From: Baylisascaris procyonis
Taxonomy: Eukaryota; Nematoda; Chromadorea; Rhabditida; Ascarididae
NCBI GenBank assembly: GCA_037389465.1
Contig: JAZARR010000213.1
Location: 5,994,974 to 6,058,973 of the forward strand
Reading direction: 5' to 3'
Length of the DNA: 64,000 nucleotides
Shown here: positions 12,601 to 27,000 of the stretch, in pieces
Layout of the letters: the number at the start of each line of letters is the position of its first letter
How positions within the stretch are numbered: position 1 is the first letter of the stretch
Position numbers and translations under genes: made by a program
Notes under the pieces: generated by a model
What the model was told of the DNA's origin: nothing
Seen by the model: only the letters and a program-made list of their open reading frames with translations
The model's database searches: none

Positions 12601-15600
12601 TAATGAGCCATTTATTTAAGGCCATCTTTCACGTCGAGAACGCTGCGAAGTGGTACTCATCGAGAGCGTGTACATTCACAACCTCATCGACCTCAGACTG
12701 ATAACAACACGTTAGTTGTTTATTTTTGTTTTCGCTTTCTCTTTTTCTTTCCCGAGGAAGGGAAAGGGAATTTCACTTGCTGTTTTTCTTTGTTTATTTC
12801 GCCCAATGGTTCGTATACAAAGATGAAAAATAAGCAAGGATGAATGTGGAGCTTATTAGCATCAAAATTTCAACTCTTTTCTTACCTTATAATGCTTTAG
12901 CTTACTCATTTCTCCTTATGTCACTCTTCCCTTACGAGCTCAACTTACATTTTGCAGTCTCAACTCTTACAGCCTTACAATTTTAAGGCGACCTATTATC
13001 ATACGAAACATCTATTTTTCTTTTCACGTTTATTCAGGAAGCTTCTTGTAAAACCCTTCCAGTCAAGTACCAATTTGGTAATTGTAGATTTGCAGTTTTT
13101 AGTGTTAATTGTCCGCTTCGCAAGATGATGCCGTTGATGAAGCAAATAAGAGAGCGCAGGAATGGCTAGCACGATGTGCTTTCTTGCAGTTTTGGCGTAG
13201 TCTAGTAGCTCTTTCAACTGCGTGGCCATTCACAAATCTTACTTAATATACAAGTCTATACATAAACAGGTCCACCTAGGATAGTACCTAAATTAACAAA
13301 TTTTCGACCGAAAATTTTTATTTACTAAACCGGTTTTTCGTATTTACTAAACTCTGCATAACTCCATAAGTCAAATGATGGATCGGAACGAAAATGAGCT
13401 AATGCGATCAAATGGATTTAGATATTAAGCCTGTCGAATTCTGCCGTTATGAGTTAGGTGGTCGATGAATCGAATTGCCAAACAAAAAGATCCACCAGCA
13501 ACAGCTATGATGCTTTCAAAATACACTTGTATGGAAAGGTTGCGTAAAAATGCGTAATGTTCACGTAGTGGAACCATGCATGTTCGATTTGCAAATATCA
13601 TCGGATGATTCGTAATGAACATCTCATGTTCATTACGAATATCTCTGAGCTTGAGTGATATTTTAGATGGGATATCTTGTAGGCATATGTTCACTTTAGT
13701 TAACTCACGCTGTGACATTTTAACGCGCTCCTCCTTGTGCCTTTTTTGCAGAAATTTTATTTTTTTTTAGAAACCGCAATTTATGAAGAAAGAATCTGTA
13801 AGTGAAGAGAATCCCATGACAGCATGGTGGATTGATGAAGTCGATTGTAGTCAAGATTTCGAAGTTGATCACCAGTTCTCTTCCACCTGTGGCGCTCTTG
13901 TCGAATGTCTCATTAATTTTGAACTATGTTGCTGTGTTCTGAATATCCTCCGCCCACGCCAAGTGATTTTGAACCTCGCAACCGTCCCCATTGATGCCGT
14001 AAAAGTACCCGGCTTGTAGGAGTTTCGCTTACTAATCGCAACCATAAGCGTATGGGAAATTTCTTCTGGTGCCGGTCGAATTACTAAAGGTTGGCGGCAT
14101 GCTGAGAGTGAGTTTGAAGCGTCGAGTTGAACACTAAGCGATATGCCAAAAGAATGCTAAGCATTCAAAGCGCTCGCAGACGCGTCCAGTCATTCCTTCC
14201 TCTATTTAGACAAAATTTTTGATGGGTATTTGCTTGGTTGGTTTCATGCGCGCTCGCTGAAGCGGAAAAAATTGCCAGATATTGTCCCACTGATCAAGTC
14301 AACTGGCAAAAATTCATTTGGAGTAACCTGAATCAATTTGTTAACTGAATTGCCAAAAAACGTCGAACATTTGTGTTTCTGGATTTCGAACATTGCATTG
14401 ATTAGCTCGCAAGCAACAAACTTTGTGGGATTATCAACGTTCTGCCGCACTCTCCCTTAGTTCCATGAGGGATTTCCAGATAATCTGTTCTCACTCATAA
14501 TTCATAAGAATCTCTTACCTCCGCACAGATGATGATTCATCTCACTAGGTTATGGGTGAGAATGAGGCCTTTGTCTGCGTTCGCTACTGCAGACTTACCC
14601 TACTTCTATCGTGTAGAGTGTTTCCGAAGAAAATTTTTCGGTAATTTGTACAGTCGTTCCATTTCATTCGTGTTCTCAGTTCTTTGAGCATTTTGCCGTT
14701 ATTTTGACAGCAAATTGATCAGTAGGATTGAAATGCAAAAATCGTTTATCACTGCACTCTGGAAATATTATCCCACCTGATTCTGATCACAAAAATTGCT
14801 CGAAAACTTTTCAGGTATTGCTTTTGAACCTAGGTGGTCTACCACAATGAGTGGTACCCTCTTTATTTGCATATGTATCTGTTAGTGGTAACATTTTAAA
14901 ATGTTTCATTTAATAACTCCCAATTTCTCAGATTTCTGAGTTTCCTGGATCCTAATATTATCCCCTCCGCGTCTGCATGATTTGTTTTTTTTTTTTTTTT
15001 TTTGTTATTGAAATTCTATTCGGATCTGCTAGTCTGTTCAAACAATGAGCATCATAAGGCGATTTTGAATTGCAGTGTTTACAAAGTAATTAACTTAATC
15101 AATTTAGACGTAAACTACGACCTAAATTGATTCAGGCCCATATCCGCATTAGAGGCTACAAGGAAGACTTCAGCGACAAGTATTGCAAGTATGTTTGCAT
15201 CACCGAGTGCATCAATCACCAATCCTATTGCGTTCAGCGCACGATCGAGCAGCTTTTGTGCTAGTCAATCCTCATCACCAAAGAGGTGTTTCATTTCATA
15301 TTAGCTTATTTATGAGCGTTTAGAAACTGTTGAAATATCGAATTCATCGATTTCTTACTAGTCTTAAATATATTTATATATGAATGAGTGAGGGATGATA
15401 CTGAACCTTAAAAAAAGGGCGTTGGATCGTAATTTGAACTATTGTTAGAAGTTTACACGAAACAATGGAAAAGTTAAATGACTATGTTAAAAAATTTCCT
15501 AGTGAAGTAGGTCGTTGAGATGGTAGTGCTTCATTGGCACTATCAGTTTTTGAGTGTAGCATTATTACATAGATTTGCATGAGGAGAAAATATACACGTA

Positions 15601-18600
15601 TAATTGCAGATATGTTACAAGCCAACGTGAGGAAATTCGAGCGGAACTATGAAATACTTTTCGTTGAACGATTCTGGTGTTTGGGACATTTGAGAAAAAT
15701 TGTGCAACTCAGAAAACCTTCGAAAGGATATACTGAAATTTCGAAGTGAAGTGTGAAAATAAAGACGCAGAAAAACTGACAACAGTTAAGGGAGAATAGT
15801 GCCCAAAAATTTTAGGTCTGTTAACACTGCTAAGAGATCAGCTACGGAATGGAGAAGAGGGGGATTGTTCTTGTGTATTGTATGACATACTTAGGCAATA
15901 GGTAACGAAATGTTGTAAATTGAAAAATGTATCGTGAAAGGGAAGTAGCGAAGCTTAGTGAGGATTTTTTCAGAAGGGCAATCATTATTTCATTTATCTT
16001 TTCTTGTGTTAGGTGCCGTATTTTCCCACAATACCATCCCTTCCTTCATTAAACGCTTCGAATATCTCCATGCCTCTTCGTTTTGAATAATTGCGGAAAC
16101 TATAAGTCACCCTTCGTCACATGTAAAGGATCTAGATGACAACCGATCGCTATCAGGTCCAGCTTAGATTTAACCGCCACTGAAATATAGCTCCCCATCC
16201 AGAATTAATGCACACAGAACATGCTCAATTGTAAGAAAACATTGAAAGTGAGGAGATTAATTTTCTATCCCTCGCTCCTCATCTTTCCGTTCCTAGCGTG
16301 ATTTACAGATGGCCTAAGCATCTGTGGCACTCGTTTTCGAAACGTACGAATACCACTGATCCCAGCTTATAATCCAAAAAGTGCGGTATAATGAAGTAGT
16401 TGCATCGGTATTTGATAAAAGAAAATTTCGTAGCTCGTCATCGTGAGGCTTTATATTCCTGTAGTGTAGAAAACGTATTTTAGAGTGACTGAAGCATTCA
16501 CTAATGGTTACAGTTGTACGATAGGATGTGATAGCACCTTGAAAATGAGGTCTCTGCATCGTTTAATTCTTTAGGGGATCTAGTTGAAGTTTCTAAATTA
16601 TATCTGCAAAACTCACAACATTTAATACGAATTCTCATCCTGCTTGATCAGTATCTCAGTGTAGATATCAGTTGGACTGGAAACATTAGCGTAATAGTTT
16701 ATATGTAGCGAAGTGATCTGTATATAAAATGCTGTCAAAAAAGTATCGTTTTTATTATTTTTATCCGAGTGGGAAAGGAGAGAAAAGAACATTTGCTTTA
16801 AATTCCACTTATTCTCATTGATGAAATTGCACCATATCGTTTTTTGTGCACTATTATGTCCATCACCATATTTCAGCGTAGTGCCTGTTGTGCGAAAAGT
16901 AATTAAAGAGGAGTCAACTTCGACGTCGCTATCCGATACTCGGCAGAACTCCTCAACGGATGTTGTGATGTTTGTGGGTGATCGAGATAAGGGTGAGGTA
17001 GTCAATGAGGAACAAGAGGAATCAAGTGGTGGAACAATTATGTACATTGGCGACCGAGAGGAATCGGAAAAGCCAGACGATGGAACTCCAAAATGTAAGC
17101 ATTTCTAAAATATCGCAATTCCCAGTGATGTTTAAAAATTGGTGTTGCACACACAGAAACAGGATTGTTTAGAAGAGCAGTTACATGTGAGAGTGCTTTG
17201 CTTTTATGTCAAAGATGAGGGGGGGAGATAGAAAGGATGGAAAGGGGAGGGGTAGTGATTAAGTTATAAAAAAAATCGCGGTAGAGAGGCATCGTTTGTG
17301 TTACATTTGTATAGCGCTCGGTTTGTGTGGTATATTTATAGACACCAATAATGATGAAAGCTGAAGAAAATTTAGCGAACTATTTTTGGCACTTGATGTA
17401 TTTACTAACGTTGGTGTTCATTTTCAATTTTTCTAGCAAGTAGTTTTGTTTCCATTTGGAAACTTTTTTTGAGGAATTTTTATTCACCATAATTTGTTTT
17501 CACTTCTGCTGATTTCTTGCCCTTTCTTTGCACTACTTCATAATTTTTTTTTTGTTGATTCACATCGAATATATTGGAAGAAGTGGAAAAAACAGTGACA
17601 GTTGTAATTATCAAATATTTTCTTTCGGACATACAAAGCATGGAATATTCAACAGTATTTCATTTACAAAGAGTATATCATATTTTTTTGCCTCTGAAAG
17701 ATCCGATATTCAGAAGTAGGGACAAAGAAAGGCAGCTTCTTTGAGAAAAACTGTAGATAAACTAAAGAGTTTGAGAATTAAAGGATACTGCCTAACTCGT
17801 ATTCCAAATGAGATACTCGATTCCGCTATCATGCCTTAAAATTTTTTTTCTTTTCTGTTTTTCGTTTGGGACGATATCACGAATCGTCTGCTGTTGAGAC
17901 GTGTTTGCCATACTGGAGTTGGATGTATACCTCAAATTCGTAGTTGCGGTTATAATTTTGAAGGAAAAGTTTTATTAAGTAGGAGCTTCTCCATTTTAAG
18001 AAGGTTTAAGTGAGAGCTTACTCATGGTTGTGAATACTTATTTTGGTTTCGTTTTTGCTTGTTTTCACTGAGCATTTATATTCTTATTTCTAAACCTCAA
18101 TGCTTGTAGAAGCTGGAACTTTGCGAACCCACCTGTAGCGCTGATAGCGAGAACAAAATTTGCTTCTCGAGAGGCAGTGTTATTGATGAGTGAGCATATT
18201 CGAATGCCATAGGTACGGTCTTATCAATTTCTCAACTTTTGAAACGGTGATACATCGACGGGAGATGCTTATTCGCAGGGAATGTAGTTCGTCGATTCTT
18301 GCAACATACTAATGACATCAATACTTTAGCGAATCGATCCGTACCGAAACTCTTGAAGGGAACATCTTCGTTGGCTGGCGACTATACGATATTCGATGGT
18401 GGATCGGGCACCAGCACTTTGCACGACACATTGATGCCATCTTTAATACGTCCCACTTCGTTCACCAAGCGTACGCGTTTGCATCATAAAAATGTTGTTT
18501 TACTGAATGGCCAGAAGTAACATTACCAGTGATTTTGGGATGTTTTTGACTGAACATTTCACAAAGAGTTCCTACCATCGCCTTGAAGTGATCGGCGAGT

Positions 18601-20962
18601 GAACTTTGGAATTGTTTACTATCTTACTGTTTTTTGTCAAGTCTCTCATCGATTCGACTTACTTCTCCGAAAAAAAGTTAAAAAAATAAGCATTCGAAAA
18701 TATTAACGTGATCACCATTGACAGTTTTTGATTGTTATTCGATTCTCTTTGTCCATTTATGTAAAAATTAGCTAAGTAAATCCTGTTTATATGCATGATC
18801 GACATGGAGAGCTGTGCATTTTTCAAATGGGGCTTACCTGGATGACGATTTATGCAGGTGTGGGACAAAAAAGAATAGCAGCCACGCGTCTCTTTGATAA
18901 CACTATTACATCTTGTGCATTATTTGAATTCTGTTTTTCGTTCGCTTTATTGCACTCGTTTATTTGGGCAGAGATTAAGATCTTTCGACCATGTTATTTT
19001 AGTTTTTGATGCTGTTCTACAAATTTGCATTCACAGATCGTATTAGTCGTGATTATTCATTTGCACAGACGTATTGGTTTCTCGCCACAGCAGTTTTCCC
19101 TCGGAAATGGTGAAGCTATAAATGATGAGTGTGAGGTGCGTAGAATACGACATGGCGTGGCTTGCTGTACCAGCAGTTTTAAGAAAAATAGTTATTATTC
19201 AGAGAGACCTATAAATTTGCTAGCAATTTTTCTATCGATCGGGTTTTCATTTCCGTCAGTCTTATCGCAGAAAAACGAATCTTTTTTAAAAGATAACTGT
19301 AGGCGGTCGGATTATTTACAGTATGACTTCGTTGCGGCCATTTTTTCAAGTGTGGAGATGAATTTATAAAATTGGATATCTTTTCTGGCACGCCTTTCCA
19401 CTTATTTTTATTTGTTTACGGATGGCTACGCTTTCTCCTCCCTCATATTGATGTAAGATTTTGGCTGTTTTCCCCGTAAATATGTATGCTTATTACAGAA
19501 ATTTCTGTGCATTCAACGAAGGAAGCATATGAGATTCCTGATGGTGAATATACACAAATGGAATGCGCTGCCGAATCGATCCATTTACCTGTACCTAACC
19601 GTATGTCTTTTTTTCCTCATTGTGGACTATTTGCTGTCGGAATGCGAGGGGTGCTCTTATTCCTTTTCGGCCATCCTCAAGGCCTTGGAAGTCTCTAACA
19701 ATTGGCAGCTGATCCCACTTGCATCTACTCAAAAATTAAGGGAGCGGAGGGGGAGAGGGAGGGGGATAGTATGCGTCGCTAATTTCTCCGAAAATTGCGC
19801 TAGCAAAATTCCCTTAAAAAAGAAGGAATGGTACGTTCTGTATGGTATCACCAAAGAAATTTTAGCAGTAATATAGATTGACGCGTAGGTCAATTGCTTC
19901 TAATGGGGAACAAACTGTTGCAGGAAAATCAATTTCGTTGTAGGCTATCGTAGAAAGAAGGGGACTGAAAGTTCGTATAAGACCTAGGTGAGGACTAGGT
20001 GAGGACTGACTAGTGTATTTGGTATTCGATTGTTATAGCGAATGATCATTTGTTTTCAAAATTCGCTTTGCGATATGACAGCTAACCGGTGAAAAGGGAA
20101 GTTAATGGTGTCAGTCAACGGCTATCTATGAAATTACTGATGATGCTGTGCTCCTATATCTTGCTCTAACTTCTGGTATTTGAAATGGCTTTTCATCATA
20201 TTTTGCTATCCGTTGTTGCAGACTGTAACTGCGCTCTCGAATTTTGCAGTTATTTACTTTTCACTATTGACGGATTTGCCCCTCTTCTCATGGTTTGTTT
20301 AGAAGGATTATTTTTGAATGAGAGCATTGCCTGTGTACGCTGTTTTAAGCAACGAATGACTGCCAAAAGTTTTCATCAATGGAACGCAACCTCCTTAAAA
20401 ATCACTTTACAGCAGTTAGATTCAAAGGAGTTAATAAAGGTGTTGGTATAATGTGTTCCGGAATGCGTGATGATTTGTGCGATTATAGGCTCTGTAATCC
20501 TTCTAAACGAGAGCCAACAGACCTTGCCTTCCATTTAATACATTTGATTCAGACGTTGATTTATTGCTTCCATCTTTCAGCAGATCAAAATTTCAACCTC
20601 ACCGAAGTGCGTTCGTATGTGTCGGATAGCACGGAAAGTTGTCATTCAGGTGCTTTTTCCAGCCGATCGATTCCCACTGCTGAAAGTGCGTTCGCTTATT
20701 GCTCTCTTTCATTTCCTTTTTATTTTGTTATTATTTCGACCCATTTCTTAAATTTCCATATTATTTGTTGCTGCTTTATGCGTCCGCGTCCATCTTACTT
20801 TGCATGTGTCTGAGATATTGCATCTACGCCTGCTTCTTCTTGATTTCACACATCAGGTAATAAAATTTAAATAACGTCTCAATATTCGACTGCAGCTATA
20901 TCGCAAAATCACCGCTGTAATATTTAAATATATTTGTGTTTATCTATGCGCGTGTGTATGCC

Positions 20963-21034
<72 letters not shown>

Positions 21035-24000
21035 CTGAGAAATGTATACCAAAATCGCATTTGCGTATTAGCGCTCCCATCTTGTCGTGTTTATCATGAC
21101 ATATGAAATTTAAAAAGAGAGAAACTCATCGTGTCGGATGTATCGTTGTGTTTGTCAGTAACCAACTTGTGAATGGAATACTTCAGATGATAACAACCTT
21201 CATCGTTTGATCGATCAGATTTGTTTTCTCATCCATAGTTTGACGTGCCAAGTAAAGGGATGGAAGTTTTTTGTTATTGTTGTTGTTCTACTACATTTAA
21301 TTAAATTTCGAATATTGCCACTACGTTTTATGTATTACGATGGAAAGGTTTAAAAATATGCACCATTTTGTTCTTGTGCCAAAATCTAGTATAGAGATCG
21401 AGTGGTATGGACTATATGAAGTAATGCTCCTAAAATCATTTCCATTGTAAAGTCTGTTTTGTATTTTTCAAAGTTATTTAAATGCATAAGCCTGAAATGT
21501 CTTGATTTTCTACACGTCTAGGCAATGTGGTTTTGTTAATTAATTGCACATATGCTACATTAGCAATTTTTGAATGTAACTTTGAATTTATTATGAACAC
21601 CATCGAAAAGTTTCCGCCGTACGCGTTAACATCAAGGCACATACAATCGTTTTGTTGCTAAGATTTTGTTGTGGATTTAATAAAATTCTTCCTGTGTGAA
21701 TTTCAGTGTGAATCAGAACCTGTGTGATTTGATTGATTTGCACGTTTGTTTACGGATTAATGGAGTTTACGAATTTACACCAATTTTTTGGAAGTCCTTA
21801 TGTCGAAATTTAAGACGCTACTTGAAAGGTATATTTGATGATTATTCAACGAATCAATGACGGATGTTAGTTTTTTAAAACTGCGAGTAATTTACGCTTT
21901 CTCCCGGTTTTTTATGATTTCCTTTAAGAAATTTTCACTCTTTCATAAGTGGGTGATTTATAACTTTGTAACAGCCTGTTTGCAGCTTGTTTATAAGAAT
22001 TTTTTAAGCGAGTGGGGACAGTCAGCGTGCCTACTCACTTGGTTCGAGGCCAGTGCCGCAAACGGTGGTTCCACTCTCAGCCACGAGGCATCTACATTGT
22101 AGGGTCAGCAATGATGTAATCGACGAAACTGTCACAAAGCAATTCGACGATCCTCGCAAACGTGCTCATTCACTCGGCAGTAAATCATGGTAGCTCTTGC
22201 TAACTTATTAGATGCGGTTTCCTTAGTAATATTCCATATTTCACTTTTACTCTTTTTTCATCATGTTTTATCTATAAAATCAGTTTTGCGCCCTATTCGT
22301 TTGACAGCCATCATTATAACGGACTGAAAAATATGATAACAAAAGCTTTTTGTTTGAGAGAAAAATAATCTCGTTTAGTCGGTGTCGTGTTTCTTTCTTT
22401 CTTTCTATCTGTGCTTTATATAGCCGTGATTTAAAAATATTTATCAACTATGTGCGCTAATCGGAAGAACATGAGATATGACAGCTATTGGATATCGATT
22501 TATACTGCAGCATATATTTTTTCGTGAAATAATCTCTGGATTTTGCTGAGCACTTTGTGGAAAAGAGCTATTTTAATTTTGACGCTTTTCATAACGGGGT
22601 TCGTTATGACGTTGGTTAATCTCAACGTATAAGGGCTAACAAAAGAATCGCTATTTACTGCAGCAAATAGAAGTATTACTCATCTAGTTATTGCAATTCC
22701 TCATCGTTTGATGAAATATATGACGAAGAAGTTTGTGTGAGGAATGCTTTTTTTGAAGGATGAAACCTTTGCGGAAGTCCTCAGGCATACGATCAGGTAG
22801 TGAATGTTCTGATGCGAATGGCGTGCGACAACGTTCTGATAGTTTTGGTTCATCCAACGGTTCGATTTTATGCACGTTTGTTACATGTTTTTATTCCACA
22901 GCCTATCCACGTGAATTGCGAGCATTTATGGACTCCATGAAACTTACGTGTTGTACTTCACATGATAGACACGTGATAAGGGCACTCATGATGAGATGGG
23001 CGCCAAAAAAAGTACTTAATTTTTATAGCCGCTTACACCGGAAAAGATAACAGCGTCCAGTTTTTGGTTGTTTGTTGCTCTTTTTTCAATTAAATGGAGC
23101 AGTTGAATTGCGCGCCGTGCCACGTTCTGTAGTTCAATTTGTCACTTGTTCACGTGAATTCCCGATGCTTTTGTCTTTAAATCTTAATTACGCAAGCAAA
23201 GCAAAGAATGTTCAAAAAATAAAACTATGCAAAAAAGGAAATATGGCATGCGATCACGATAGTCGGAAAGCCGACGTCATTTAAATACAAATTCATAGGT
23301 TTTCTCGAAGCCAAGATGTTTTAGGTGAGACTAGTGCAGGAAGTTTGTTCCACACCCCGGCGACCCGAGAAGAAAAGAATCTTAAACTGAGTTTAAAGTT
23401 GAGATTCGCAGGAACGATTTACAATTATGCGCCTAGTAAGTTAGGTCGATTGAAATAAGGGAATATTAGATCGAATTCAGTATCGGAGGAATCATAAATA
23501 ATTTAAAGCAAGATATGAGATTTAATCCAAAGCAACGATATTTAAACCATTTAGGGTGAAAATGCATGGGCAATGTGGTGTCTTGAAATTTTTCCAAAAC
23601 CTCTGTCTTTCGTCAATGTAAACAATTGAGTGATGGAAATTCCACGGTCTTAACTGGCGTGATTTGATGATGACACTCATCAGGATTTTTCATCGTGCAC
23701 GTTGACGAAATTGAGCCATAGACTATGTGCGGTCGCAGGGATGTTTCTGCGATCTAGGTTCATATAATATTCCTTATTTTGAACTTGACTAAAGTATCTT
23801 TCACTAGCATCGGTCAAACTTCGCAACCGCGATCCTGAGGATCTTTTTATATTTTTGATGTCCTATACTCAGCTGTCTGCCATTACAGGTACGGGTTCGC
23901 GAGCTGCCTCATTTTCCGCCCAAAGAGACGCGCGTAAAGGAGCTCGCCTTTCATCGACGACACATGATCGTGATCACACAGACGATCTCACCGAGTGGGA

Positions 24001-27000
24001 TTTCGGAGGTTTGTTGATTCCCCTCTTATCACTTAGTCATCGTTCAGGTTGCTTGTATATATTAAATGGAAGGTTTGTAATTGTCATTTACCTTTTATAT
24101 CAGCAGTCACAAATTTTCTGTACACACAGCCTTACTCAGGACTCTATTATGTTTTGTGCTTTCTGCATTTTTGCTTCCTTTTAGCTTCACCACTGTTTTT
24201 ATATTTTGAGTTTTTCTTGTTGCACTTCCGGTTTGCCGATTGCGTTTGCTTGCATGAGTTGTGATACTTCGATGAGTACGCTTATTTCATTTTATGTATA
24301 TTTTTTGTTACATATCAGCGGAATGATCGGAAACAACTGATCGTTTTGGAGAATATTTGAAAAAAAGGTAAGTTAAGGCTTGTCGAGGTTTTTTGAAAAG
24401 TACTTCGAATTTCGTTTTTGTTTTATTAACGAGTATTGAGAAAGAAGCTATTTTCATATCAATTCTAACCAGAGAACAGAATTTTTAGCAACCTGACCAA
24501 GTCTGTCATGGTTTAATCCGTTTTTTTCAATTGTTTGATAACCAATTGTTAAGTAGCAGTTTTCAACTATGCTGCTATTTACTCATTAAGTACACCACGT
24601 TGCAATTTTTCACTAGATAATGGACCGCATAGTGATTGCACTTAATTCTGACTGATACTAGAACACATTCGTGAGTACGTATGTTGTGTATGTTGTGAAA
24701 CGATATATCAAAGCGACTCATAGAGAATTTCACTAATGCAAGTCAGAGATTGAGGAGAATCTGTTTCATTTTAATTTACTCAGACGGGACATCAACTTTT
24801 TTAAGTTGCGTGACCATTTTTGCAGCAAAGCATTCGATGCCAGCAATATATTTGTTATTCACATATTCGCTCTTAGTAGTTATGAGAAACTAAAGTGTTG
24901 TTTATGTCACTTGATGATACTCTTTTTTTTTTTGAAATAGTTTAAAGCTTCCACGAGAGTGCATTATTTCATTGCACAACTGCTTGATTCGTCATTTGTT
25001 AGCAGGTTGCTTATTTTGTCGAACTGTTTAGACCAACGATCCTTCATATTTATATGACGATCTTTATGGGTATGAGGGAATCTATAGGCATTACACATTC
25101 AAACGTTGATGTTTGTTTTAATTTGCCCCTTAGTTTGAAATAATAGGAGCCGCATTAAGAAAGTGAAAGAAAATAATTGACAGAATTATTTTCGAGCATG
25201 CAGTCTGTTATGAAAGTTACGAATATTTGGACGAATTCGATGATATGCAAAACATGGGTGCCATACCCTTTATGCGCGTCGCAGTTCATTGCGAAGCAAG
25301 TTATGGGTCATATTGTCATGGGCGTCTGAAATAATATTTGACGTCCTCGTGGCATCGAAAGGAATTATTAAATTGCTAATAACATCACAGAATTGACATA
25401 TTTTATGCCTAATGATTACTACCAAAATATCATTCGTTTCTTCATATCTTCATAGTTGGTATCTCTGTTGCAGCTGTGTTGCCCTTAATTATCATTGCTG
25501 CACTTGAAAGCAACGATACATTTGCATTGCAGTAGTTGTAGGAATTCTTAGGCATGGATCCGCATGAAGATCATCACCGCTAGTAAGAGGAATGATGTTA
25601 TTGGCGAAATTTATGCGAATTGTTTTGAGGCTGAGACATTTTAGCGTTATGTTCTTGTTTATAGCTCGTTGATATGGCGATGAGAATGTTCAAATAACAA
25701 TATGATTGCACATTAATTATGTTGTTTTTGTTAATTGTTGCTAGTAAAATGGGTAATATTGATGTTTTGTTAGAATATAGAAATGAGGAAAGTAGACATT
25801 TGCATATTACAAGCACACTGAAATTTTTTACTTCTCTGTGATGATCGAGAAGCAAAAAAATATCCTTGCATCCAGTGGTCTAGAAAAATAAAAAATGATG
25901 GCCCAGAAAGACAATGAAGCATTTAAAAATATATAGGTAAACCGAAAATATCGAGGCCAAATAGTCCTTGGAAAATTTACTGAATGCAATAAAGGACAAT
26001 TAATAAATAATATAGCGGAAAATTGGTACTTGCTTTACACATCATTTTGGGTTTAAATTTTGCAGCAGTCTTAAATGGCCATGCTTCCCACCTATGTTTG
26101 ATATTGATTAAAGTGTTGTTCATATTTAAGCGGCTGGAATGGGAAGAAGCGGTAGTAGTTCAGTGGCATCAATCGAAAGTCCTAGTCAGTCTCGGACAAG
26201 CTCCTTCGGTGTTTCGGGCGCTATACTACTAAGAAGTGCAGTCGAGCAAGTCATGAATAGAGCAGAAAAGAACGCCGAACGATTACGTCATGAAACAAAT
26301 AACGAGGTGGCCTTATACTTCGTAATCACCTTTTTTTTCAAAGTTGAATGTGTTATCGTTATTTGACTGTCAAATGTTTACACACCATTATATGCTTATC
26401 TATTCAAAAAGCCCGCCCCTATTTCAAGGCTATTTAAAAGCGGGATTGTATTGATCTGCATCACATCTTCACTTCTTCTCCTTGCGGTTGTCTTCACTTC
26501 CAGGTTTTTATTTATAAGCTTGTATTTTGATCGTGTTCATTCACTGTTACCCTATTCAATTTGGGAGGTTTTGCAACAAAATAAAGACTGATTTTGGATC
26601 AAAGTAGCAAATGGATAGGAAAAATATTGCTATAAGAGTGAAGGTTAAAATGAGTAGCTTGAGGGAAAAAAAGCGTGCAAGAAGTGGTCTTCTAATGTTA
26701 CACTCTTCTTGAGATCAGGATGTGCTTTTAGGGCAACGCAGTCTGACTTAGCATACAAGCTTTTTGGTTTATTTCTGCTGCAAAGCGCATTGATGACGAG
26801 TTAATAACTGGAGTCATCCGACGATCATTCCTTCTTTTCCATCTTCGCTCTCTCCCCGGGTCTCTTTCGAGGATGCATTCAAGCACAGTGGGGAGAGGAC
26901 ATGTAGTGAGTTTGTACTCCAAAAGTACCATGATTTCGAAAATGCAATTCATCTCTAATATTCATTCGTAGTTAGTTGGAAGTTACGAATTTATGTATTC

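Larger units (their letters stand above)
12111..16876. other. large IRS intron 6 with coding-like fragments
   Basis: This 4.8 kb intron is the richest in open frames. On the - strand, 14450-14244, 13718-13425 and 13229-12999 read open for 68, 97 and 76 codons, and 14019-13783 reads open in one frame apart from a single TAG. On the + strand a cysteine-rich stretch lies at 15136-15264. None matches a family I know. Together they suggest a decayed inserted gene or transposon rather than an active gene. A perfect 15-bp hairpin lies at 13608-13640 and a poly-T run at about 14984-15003. Confidence 0.35.

Noticed and set aside
13755..13809. Possible IRS exon after the poly-T and TTTTAG at about 13770
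   Set aside because: In the phase required by the PTB exon it hits a TGA almost at once; the exon at 16877 fits instead.
24319..24360. Possible IRS exon after ATATCAG near 24318
   Set aside because: Stops in the needed phase; the exon at 26131 continues correctly.
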